Assembly: GCA_049976725.1 (NCBI GenBank)
Contig: JBMFHR010000014.1
Span: 1-26,061, forward strand
Source: Conexivisphaera sp049976725
Lineage (GTDB): Archaea; Thermoproteota; Nitrososphaeria; Conexivisphaerales; Conexivisphaeraceae
DNA: 26,061 nucleotides
Direction of reading: 5' to 3'
The position numbers and the translations under genes were made by a program. A model generated the notes under the pieces. That model did no database searches, was not told the origin of the DNA, and was given only the letters and a program-made list of their open reading frames with translations. Shown here piece by piece: positions 21,002-26,061 of this stretch (position 1 is the stretch's first letter; the number at the start of each line of letters is the position of its first letter).

Positions 21002-21707
21002 GCGCCGCGCTAGCCCCTCCCTTCATTTCAAGCTTTGCCCTCCTTATCCTGAGCTCGCCCCAATCGTGCCCCTCCACGACCTCGGCCTCCACGATGGATA
21101 TCCTCCTGCGGTAGAAGGGCGCGTCCACGACGAACGTCTCCGCCTCGCCGCCGTCGAACGACGCGTTGAAGCGGTACCTCCTGCTCAGCTGGATTATCCT
21201 CTCCGCCAGTCCCTCGTCCAGCTGGGCGCCCAGCAGCTCCTTGCCCAGCCCATAGGCCGAAACGCGCGTTATCACCGCGCGGATGCCGCTCCTCGCCACC
21301 TCCCTCAGGTACTCCTCCTGGTCCATCCCCCAGAGGGGGGCCAGCGGCTCCAGCCCGCCCTCGCGGGCTATCTCGCCGAAGACGCGGCTCTGCCACCTGC
21401 TCACGAGGGCCCCGGTCGCAGCGTACCCCGCCCCGTAGTCGTCGGCCGCCCTGCGGATCAGCCTGCGCAGCGCGTCCTCCTCCCCGCCCCTCCCCGCCAC
21501 CTCCATGAGGACGGGCCTCCCGATCGCCTCCCCCTGCAGGGGGGTCAGCGACGAGTTGACCGAGTGGAGGAGCATGCTCTCGGGGTCCAGCGGGATCACC
21601 GTCATGAGGCAGCAGACCTCACGCCCCTCCCCGCGCAGCCTCATGTAGGCGAAGTTGCTGTCCTTCCCCCCGGAGAACAGCAGCGCGACGGGCCTCTCGT
21701 CACTCAT
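20760..21707 (-). CDS. dph6: Diphthine--ammonia ligase Dph6 (PP-loop ATPase)
   Basis: Catalyses the last step of diphthamide synthesis on elongation factor 2, ATP-dependent amidation of diphthine. The PP-loop is at residues 12-17 (LLFSGGKDSNFA). Other family motifs are LLHSVNSSLTPLQGEAIG, the ATGALVSRWQSRVFGEIA block, PLWGMDQEEYLREV, and the near-C-terminal FDGGEAETFVVDAPFYRRRI. The ATG at 21707 is preferred; the GTG at 21719 is possible. Family-like sequence ends near KLEMKG at about 21020. No in-frame stop occurs there, although TGA codons exist in both other frames at 21030 and 21025. The frame continues through the srp54 start to 20760, adding about 86 residues. It forms a diphthamide pair with dph2 in this window. 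Confidence 0.88.
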   Translation of the reverse strand: MSDERPVALLFSGGKDSNFAYMRLRGEGREVCCLMTVIPLDPESMLLHSVNSSLTPLQGEAIGRPVLMEVAGRGGEEDALRRLIRRAADDYGAGYAATGALVSRWQSRVFGEIAREGGLEPLAPLWGMDQEEYLREVARSGIRAVITRVSAYGLGKELLGAQLDEGLAERIIQLSRRYRFNASFDGGEAETFVVDAPFYRRRISIVEAEVVEGHDWGELRIRRAKLEMKGGASAARAGGPEGRPQGGRGQADGQEPRRREGPQGLHPRHPEGAPAGRCEREARDGALEGARGGAEEAAASAGDLHEGARDIPIIQ

Positions 21708-21771
21708 AATCCTCATCACCAGTCAGGCGGCTCTTCCGGCACTCATCGAGGCTGGCGGTCCTGCCCGCGCC

Positions 21772-21789
21772 GGAAATAAAATTATTTCC
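21772..21789. promoter_or_regulatory. AT-rich inverted repeat with TATA box between divergent dph6 and NAD kinase
   Basis: GGAAATAA and TTATTTCC are exact inverted arms around a 2-nt AA centre. The ATAAAATT inside it is about 31 nt upstream of the NAD kinase ATG at 21811 and can serve as its TATA box. The same element faces dph6 on the other strand, about 60-70 nt from its start, and no better TATA box is visible for that gene. It may therefore be a shared bidirectional promoter. Confidence 0.55.
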
Positions 21790-21810
21790 CCCCCGGTTGG
21801 GAGCGCGCCC

Positions 21811-22599
21811 ATGGCCGGATGCGAGCCGGGCAGGCCGCTCAGGAGGATCGCAGTCTACGTGAAGGACTCCATAAGGGAGCGCTCGCCTGACCTCCACGCT
21901 TCCATAATGGAGCTTCTCGGGAGGAGCTTCGACATAGTCGGCCCCGGCGACGCGGAGGCCGCCGTGAGCATCGGCGGCGACGGGACGTTCCTGGCCCTGG
22001 CCCGCGCGCTGCCCGAGGATACCCCCGTGCTGGGCGTGAACATGGGGAGGCGCGGAGCCGTGACGGACGCGCTTCCAGAGGACCTCCCGCTGCTCGTCAG
22101 GAGGCTCAGGGAGGGCTCCTACTGCGTCGAGGACCGCATGAAGCTCGAGGCGTCGACCCCCTCCGGCTCCTACGAGGTGATAAACGACCTGTACCTGAAC
22201 AGGAGGTACGAGGGCCCCACGCCCACCTACTCGGTGCGCTACGACTCGTCCGAGCTCTACTCCGGCAGGATGGACGGCCTGATAGTCTCGACCCCGACTG
22301 GCTCCACAGGCTACAATCTGTCGGCCGGGGGGCCGGTCCTGCACGAGACCGCCTCCTCGATCGTCGTCACGCCCGTGCTACCGCTGGCGAGGATACCCCC
22401 CGTCGTCCTCCAGATGGACGGGAGCTCGGAGGTCGAGGTGGAGTCATCCTCGCCCATGGTGCTCCTGCTGGACGGCCAGCTCAGGGTGGATTCGGGGGCC
22501 AGGATCGTTCGCGTGGTGCGCTCCGAGCACAGGCTGAGGGTCATCAGGCTCAGGCAGGTCCCCTTCCAGCACCTGAGGAAGACGCTATGCCAGCAGTGA
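21811..22599 (+). CDS. nadK: NAD kinase
   Basis: A 262-residue enzyme that phosphorylates NAD to NADP. The diagnostic GGDGT is at 55-59 (AVSIGGDGTFLALA). It is followed by VNMGRRGAV, the NDLYLNR block (corresponding to NE/D in the family) at 125-131, and the substrate-binding STPTGSTGYNLSAGGPVL. Length and order are those of archaeal NAD kinases. The ATG at 21811 is chosen because it lies about 31 nt after the AT-rich promoter; the open frame upstream of it spans the promoter. The last 13 bp overlap the start of the Nob1 gene, so the two are cotranscribed. Confidence 0.93.
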   Translation: MAGCEPGRPLRRIAVYVKDSIRERSPDLHASIMELLGRSFDIVGPGDAEAAVSIGGDGTFLALARALPEDTPVLGVNMGRRGAVTDALPEDLPLLVRRLREGSYCVEDRMKLEASTPSGSYEVINDLYLNRRYEGPTPTYSVRYDSSELYSGRMDGLIVSTPTGSTGYNLSAGGPVLHETASSIVVTPVLPLARIPPVVLQMDGSSEVEVESSSPMVLLLDGQLRVDSGARIVRVVRSEHRLRVIRLRQVPFQHLRKTLCQQ

Positions 22600-23123
22600 G
22601 GTACCTGGTCCTCGACACGTCCGCCTTCGAGGCGGGGCTGCCCAACGTGGGGGACTACAGGCTGGTCATCACGCCGGGCGTCCTGAGGGAGCTGGAGCGC
22701 CGCGGCAGGCTGGACCCCGTCGGGCACCTGATCGAGGCCGGGCTCGTGGAGGTGAGGGAGCCGGCCGCCCGGGACCTGGAGGCCGCGGCCAGGGCCGCGG
22801 AGGCCGCGGGGGACTCGGCCAGGCTCTCCGGGACGGACCTCGAGGTGCTCGCGGTGGCCCTGGGCCTCTCGGCTGCCGGGAACAGCGTGACCGTCATGAC
22901 GGACGACATATCTATCCAGAACGTCTCCGCGAGGCTCGGGATAGAGGCCGTCGGGGCGCTCGTGGGGCGCAGGAGGGCCATCCGCTGGATCTACTACTGC
23001 CCGGCCTGCGGCACCCCCTTCCCGGTCCCGCCCCCCGGGCTCCGTTGCCCGGCCTGCGGCACCCCCCTGAGGCGCAAGCCCAGGTGGAGGTCTGGCCCGC
23101 GGGGGGCGCGAAAACGTTCATAA
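22587..23123 (+). CDS. nob1: Ribosome biogenesis endonuclease Nob1 (PIN domain)
   Basis: A 178-residue nuclease that cuts the 3' end of 16S rRNA precursor (site D). The PIN domain carries acidic metal-binding residues at D10 (VLDTSAFE), E36 (VLRELERRG), D84 (SGTDLEVLAVA) and D106/D107 (VMTDDISIQN). A zinc ribbon follows with two CPACG knuckles (YYCPACGTPF and LRCPACGTPL), the PIN-plus-ribbon order that defines Nob1, and the tail is basic. The ATG at 22587 overlaps the NAD kinase end. The TAA stop (23121-23123) is inside the TATA box of the tRNA-Ala gene. It acts on the same precursor as KsgA, encoded at 15979-17259. Confidence 0.93.
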   Translation: MPAVRYLVLDTSAFEAGLPNVGDYRLVITPGVLRELERRGRLDPVGHLIEAGLVEVREPAARDLEAAARAAEAAGDSARLSGTDLEVLAVALGLSAAGNSVTVMTDDISIQNVSARLGIEAVGALVGRRRAIRWIYYCPACGTPFPVPPPGLRCPACGTPLRRKPRWRSGPRGARKRS

Positions 23124-23126
23124 AAT
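23119..23126 (+). promoter_or_regulatory. TATA box of tRNA-Ala, overlapping the nob1 stop
   Basis: CATAAAAT, centred about 25 nt upstream of the first base of the tRNA (23148). The nob1 TAA stop (23121-23123) is inside it. Confidence 0.65.
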
Positions 23127-23147
23127 GCCGCGCCAACTGGCGTGGAC

Positions 23148-23222
23148 GGGCCGGTCGTCTAGCGGTAGGATGCTCCCTTGGCATGGGAGAGGTCGGGGGT
23201 TCGAATCCCCCCCGGTCCACCA
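23148..23222 (+). tRNA. tRNA-Ala (anticodon GGC)
   Basis: A full cloverleaf without an intron. The acceptor arm is GGGCCGG with CCGGTCC, giving the G3-U70 wobble pair that identifies alanine tRNA. The anticodon stem CTCCC/GGGAG encloses the loop TTGGCAT, with anticodon GGC. The T arm contains GGTTCGAATC. The discriminator A is at 23219 and CCA is encoded (23220-23222). The D stem is weak, with wobble pairs. Confidence 0.93.
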
Positions 23223-23340
23223 TTCCCTGGCCCGCCCCGAGTCCCAAAAGGCGACCCCGCGGTGTCTAGGGGGCGCGCGGCCCAGGGCACTGGACTTGGA
23301 TGCAAACGCTAATAGGCAGGGCCCCGCAAGAGGCTCAGTT
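23223..23340 (+). promoter_or_regulatory. Upstream region of nrdJ with a TATA-like box
   Basis: 118 bp between tRNA-Ala and nrdJ. TAATAG at 23310-23315 is centred about 28 nt upstream of the GTG start at 23341 and is the likely TATA box. I see no riboswitch fold, repeat or small gene in the rest; it is too short for a usual cobalamin riboswitch. Confidence 0.4.
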
Positions 23341-25884
23341 GTGAGCGAATCCGAGGTAGGATCCCGCCCACAGGAGCTGCCGCAGGAGACCCTCGACTGG
23401 TTCAAGGGGGACGAGCTGCGCGCCCGCGTCTTCTTCGAGAAGTACGCCCTCAAGTCGACCGATGGCTCGCCCCTGGAGAGGACCCCGCCCGAGATGTGGC
23501 GGAGGATAGCGCGCGAGATCGCCGGGGTTGAGGCGGAGGGGAAGCGCGCGGAGTGGGAGGAGAAGTTCTATTGGCTGCTCGAGGACTTCAGGTTCGTGCC
23601 CGGCGGGCGCGTGATGTTCGGGGCCGGCAACCCCCGCAAGGTGACCCTGATCAACTGCTACTACCTCCCGATAAGGGAGGACAGCATAGAGGGGATATTC
23701 GCGGCGGCCGGCGAGATGGCCAGGACCTACAGCTACGGCGGCGGCGTCGGCATAGACGTGTCGATACTCAGGCCCCGCGGCAGCCCGGTGCACAACTCCG
23801 CGCTCACCAGCACGGGCAGCATAAGCTTCATGGAGCTCTACAGCCTGGTCACCGGGACCATAGGGCAGGCGGGGCGCCGCGGCGCCCTCATGATAACGAT
23901 CAGGGTGGAGCACCCGGACGTGCTCGACTTCATAAGGATAAAGGATGACCCGGAGCGCCGCAACGTGCGCTACGCGAACATAAGCGTGAAGGTGACCGAC
24001 CAGTTCATGAAGGCGGTCCAGGAGGACGCCGACTGGGAGCTCTGGTACCCTGACCTGATGTACCCGGACGAGCTGGAGAGGGACTTCGGCGTCAGGTCCG
24101 TCGAGCGGGCGCTGGAGATCCTGCGCGCGAGGCAGGCCGAGCGCCCCGAGGCGAGCGTGCTCGCGGAGATAGATCCCGTCTACCAGAACCCCTACGACTA
24201 CCCGGCGGAGTACCAGTACTGGGTCACCACGGGGGAGCTGAGGAAGCGCAGGGTCTACCGCGTCGTCAAGGCCAGGGAGATCTTCGACGAGCTGGTCAGG
24301 CGCGCCTGGAGCAGCGCGGAGCCCGGCGTGATCTTCTGGAGCACGGTGAAGGAGGAGAGCCCCAGCGAGTACGACCCCAAGCTGGCGGTGCAGGGGACCA
24401 ACCCCTGCAGCGAGCAGCCGCTCGAGCCGTACGGCGCCTGCAACCTCGGCAACATAAACCTGGCGTCGGTCGTCAGGGATCCCTTCACCGAGAAGGCGTC
24501 GGTCGACTGGGAGCTCCTGGAGAGGATCGTGAGGTACGCCGTCAGGTTCCTGGACGACGTGCTCGACTACAACAGGGACAAGCACCCGCTGAGGGAGCAG
24601 AGCGAGCACAGCATGTACGGCAGGAGGGTGGGCCTCGGCGTGACGGGCCTCGCGGACATGCTGGCCATGCTCAGGATAAGGTACGACTCCGAGGATGCCC
24701 TGAGGGTCGTCGACGAGGTCTTCTCGAGGATAAAGGAGTGGGCCTACGACGAGAGCAGCAACATCGCGGCGGAGAAGGGGCCCTTCCCGGCCTTCAACCC
24801 GGACAAGCACCTCAAGAGGCCGTTCGTCGCTCGCCTGCCGGAGCAACTGAGGGCCAAGATAGCGGCGCAGGGCCTGAGGAACGTCGCGCTCCTCACGGTC
24901 CCGCCGGTGGGCTCGGGGAGCATACTGGCCGGGGTGAGCAGCGGGATAGAGCCGATCTTCGCGATAAGCTACAGGAGGAGGAGCGAGAGCCTGAGCAAGA
25001 AGGAGTACAAGGTCTACCACCCCACGGTGAAGATCTACATGGACATGTTCGGGGTCCAGGACGAGGGGAACCTGCCGGACTACTTCGTCACGGCGCACGA
25101 TATAGAGCCCGAGTTCCGCGTGAGGATGCAGGCGACCATCCAGAAGCACGTCGACAGCGCCATATCGAGCACGGTCAACTTGCCCCGTGAGATCAGCGTG
25201 GAGGAGGTCGGCAGGATCTACAGGATGGCCTGGGAGACCGGGTGCAAGGGCATAACGGTCTACCGGGAGGGGAGCAGGGAGGACGTGCTGGTTGCGGAGG
25301 GGGAGCGCGAGGCCGAGGCGGAGGCCCCGAGGCCGGGCGCGCCGAAGCCCAGGGCGCGCGGGTTCAGGCTGTACGGCATCACGTACAAGTTCAGGACGGA
25401 GGCGGGGAACCTCTACGTGACCGTGAACAAGAACGGGGAGGGGAGGCCGTTCGAGGCGTTCGTCCAGATAGGGAAGGGCGGCTCCACGCTCGGGAGCCTC
25501 GTGGAGGCCATCGGGCGCCTGGTCAGCCTCGCGCTCAGGAGCGGCGTGGACCCCGCCGACGTCGTGGACCAGCTGAAGGACATCAAGAGCGTCCCGATGA
25601 GGCAGGAGGGCGGGCTCGTGATAAACTCCATACCGGACGCGATAGCGAAGGCGCTGGAGCTCTCCCTGGGGGAGGCCTCCGGGCCGGGGGGAGGCGCACA
25701 GGGGGAGGGGCTCTTCCTGCCGCTGGGCACGGGAGGAGGAGGGAGCGAGGGGAAGGGCGAGGGCGCGCGCGAGGAGGACCTCGAGCGCGACGCGTACGAC
25801 ATATGCCCGGTGTGCGGCGGCGTCATGGTGAAGGTCGGCTCATGCGCCACGTGCATGAGCTGCGGCTACTCGACGTGCAGCTAG
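23341..25884 (+). CDS. nrdJ: Adenosylcobalamin-dependent (class II) ribonucleotide reductase
   Basis: An 847-residue B12-dependent enzyme that reduces ribonucleotides to deoxyribonucleotides, without need for oxygen or a radical subunit. The first redox cysteine is in TLINCYYLP (about 105). The active-site N-C-E triad is in GTNPCSEQPL (about 352-357). The barrel segment TVPPVGSGSILAGVSSGIEPIF is also present (key part PPVGSGS). After the barrel comes a TSCPD domain (about 680-780; ITYKFRTEAGNLYVTV and GGSTLGSLVEAIGRL). A Gly/Glu-rich linker follows, then a cysteine-rich tail, CPVCGG...CATCMSCGYSTC, with the redox pair. No intein is seen. The GTG at 23341 is chosen because the TATA box is 28 nt upstream and the open frame further up crosses tRNA-Ala. 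The gene ends 5 bp from the convergent tRNA-Val. Confidence 0.96.
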   Translation: MSESEVGSRPQELPQETLDWFKGDELRARVFFEKYALKSTDGSPLERTPPEMWRRIAREIAGVEAEGKRAEWEEKFYWLLEDFRFVPGGRVMFGAGNPRKVTLINCYYLPIREDSIEGIFAAAGEMARTYSYGGGVGIDVSILRPRGSPVHNSALTSTGSISFMELYSLVTGTIGQAGRRGALMITIRVEHPDVLDFIRIKDDPERRNVRYANISVKVTDQFMKAVQEDADWELWYPDLMYPDELERDFGVRSVERALEILRARQAERPEASVLAEIDPVYQNPYDYPAEYQYWVTTGELRKRRVYRVVKAREIFDELVRRAWSSAEPGVIFWSTVKEESPSEYDPKLAVQGTNPCSEQPLEPYGACNLGNINLASVVRDPFTEKASVDWELLERIVRYAVRFLDDVLDYNRDKHPLREQSEHSMYGRRVGLGVTGLADMLAMLRIRYDSEDALRVVDEVFSRIKEWAYDESSNIAAEKGPFPAFNPDKHLKRPFVARLPEQLRAKIAAQGLRNVALLTVPPVGSGSILAGVSSGIEPIFAISYRRRSESLSKKEYKVYHPTVKIYMDMFGVQDEGNLPDYFVTAHDIEPEFRVRMQATIQKHVDSAISSTVNLPREISVEEVGRIYRMAWETGCKGITVYREGSREDVLVAEGEREAEAEAPRPGAPKPRARGFRLYGITYKFRTEAGNLYVTVNKNGEGRPFEAFVQIGKGGSTLGSLVEAIGRLVSLALRSGVDPADVVDQLKDIKSVPMRQEGGLVINSIPDAIAKALELSLGEASGPGGGAQGEGLFLPLGTGGGGSEGKGEGAREEDLERDAYDICPVCGGVMVKVGSCATCMSCGYSTCS

Positions 25885-25889
25885 GGCGC

Positions 25890-25967
25890 TGGTGGGCCGG
25901 CCAGGAATTGAACCTGGGACCTCCGCCGTGTCAGAGCGGCGTCCTGACCAGGCTAGACGACCGGCCC
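25890..25967 (-). tRNA. tRNA-Val (anticodon GAC)
   Basis: On the minus strand the acceptor arm GGGCCGG pairs perfectly with CCGGCCC. The anticodon stem CCGCT/GGCGG (one T-G pair) holds the loop CTGACAC, with anticodon GAC. The T arm contains GGTTCAATTCC. Discriminator A is at 25893 and CCA is encoded (25892-25890). No intron is present. The matching synthetase ValRS is encoded at 7683-10058. Confidence 0.93.
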
Positions 25968-25989
25968 GTCCGGGCATCCAAGGTTGAGT

Positions 25990-25995
25990 TTTAAA
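25990..25995 (-). promoter_or_regulatory. TATA box of tRNA-Val
   Basis: TTTAAA within TATTTAAAAC on the minus strand, centred about 25 nt upstream of the first base of the tRNA at 25967. Confidence 0.7.
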
Positions 25996-26016
25996 TACAA
26001 TTCCCTCCCCCGCCCG

Positions 26017-26061
26017 CTACTTCCTCCTGGCCTCGAACGCGCACCTGTCGGAGCCGTCGTT
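26017..26061 (-). CDS. 3' end of an unidentified gene (partial)
   Basis: The minus strand shows 14 codons reading NDGSDRCAFEARRK and then TAG (26019-26017), running off the right edge of the window. A Gly-x-x-x-Cys-x-Phe ending of this kind resembles the C-terminus of V4R (4-vinyl reductase) domain proteins, but 14 residues are too few for an assignment. It is followed by the tRNA-Val gene on the same strand. Confidence 0.35.
   Translation of the reverse strand, partial: NDGSDRCAFEARRK

Noticed and set aside
21711..21748. Possible C/D box sRNA on the minus strand upstream of dph6 (CGATGA, CTGA, GTGATGA)
   Set aside because: Box C is degenerate, the first guide is too long at 16 nt, and no final D box follows within a usual distance.
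23125..23340. Upstream extension of the nrdJ reading frame through the tRNA-Ala gene
   Set aside because: The tRNA is a clear cloverleaf and a TATA-like box lies 28 nt before the GTG at 23341; the extra residues have no NrdJ similarity.
23223..23340. Cobalamin riboswitch in front of the B12-dependent nrdJ
   Set aside because: The gap is only 118 bp and shows no B12-box-like sequence; such riboswitches are also not expected in archaea.

Overview
This is a gene-dense, GC-rich piece of an archaeal chromosome. The domain is clear from archaeal-type aRF1, Rpo4, Rpo11, TFS, Csl4, Nob1, L21e, uL16 (L10e type), SRP54, Dph2, Dph6 and DUF655, and from TATA boxes centred about 25-31 bp upstream of start codons (mostly leaderless or very short leaders). 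TTG and GTG starts are common, and Arg is mostly AGG/CGC. The gene set and the order L21e-Rpo4-DUF655-KsgA-HemK2 fit a TACK-type (Thermoproteota-like), probably thermophilic lineage, but I cannot name the taxon from this window.

Layout. 1-~285: 3' end of 23S rRNA, with no 5S in the short gap behind it. 374-1568 (-): TrpRS. 1608-5190 (-): a zinc-ribbon membrane miniprotein, UMP kinase, and a molybdopterin oxidoreductase with a small Fe-S subunit. An MFS transporter (5204-6400, +) is divergent from the oxidoreductase across 13 bp, with an 18-bp palindrome at its start. 6428-10058 (+): aRF1 overlapping ValRS. 10033-14873 (-): an AlaDH/ornithine-cyclodeaminase-family enzyme, a 52-aa zinc ribbon, then an information-processing cluster (TFS, Rpo11, Csl4, Dph2, uL16, TrmJ-like methyltransferase). 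14969-16021 (+): a DRG/TGS-type protein whose GTPase motifs are gone. 16011-21707 (-): HemK2, KsgA, DUF655, Rpo4, L21e, a divergent Pus10, SRP54 and Dph6. 21811-25884 (+): NAD kinase, Nob1, tRNA-Ala(GGC) and the B12-dependent ribonucleotide reductase NrdJ. 25893-25967 (-): tRNA-Val(GAC). A gene tail reaches the right edge.

Most genes serve translation and its accessories: two tRNA synthetases, two tRNAs, rRNA, two ribosomal proteins, tRNA and rRNA modification, rRNA 3'-end cleavage, the release factor with the enzyme likely to methylate it, EF2 diphthamide synthesis, and protein targeting. The oxidoreductase/transporter pair is the one clearly metabolic accessory module.

Points that stand out: (i) the TrpRS start, where a promoter-positioned ATG is one base out of frame and a CTT TGG C sequence lies at the needed shift point; (ii) four genes (oxidoreductase, Fe-S subunit, KsgA, Dph6) that lack an in-frame stop where the family ends and run on into the next gene; (iii) degenerate active sites in the TGS GTPase, the Pus10 homologue and KsgA; (iv) several perfect palindromes in promoter regions, the largest a 28-bp one between tfs and a small zinc-ribbon gene; (v) TATA boxes that contain the stop codon of the previous gene. 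No CRISPR array, insertion sequence, phage gene or defence system was seen.
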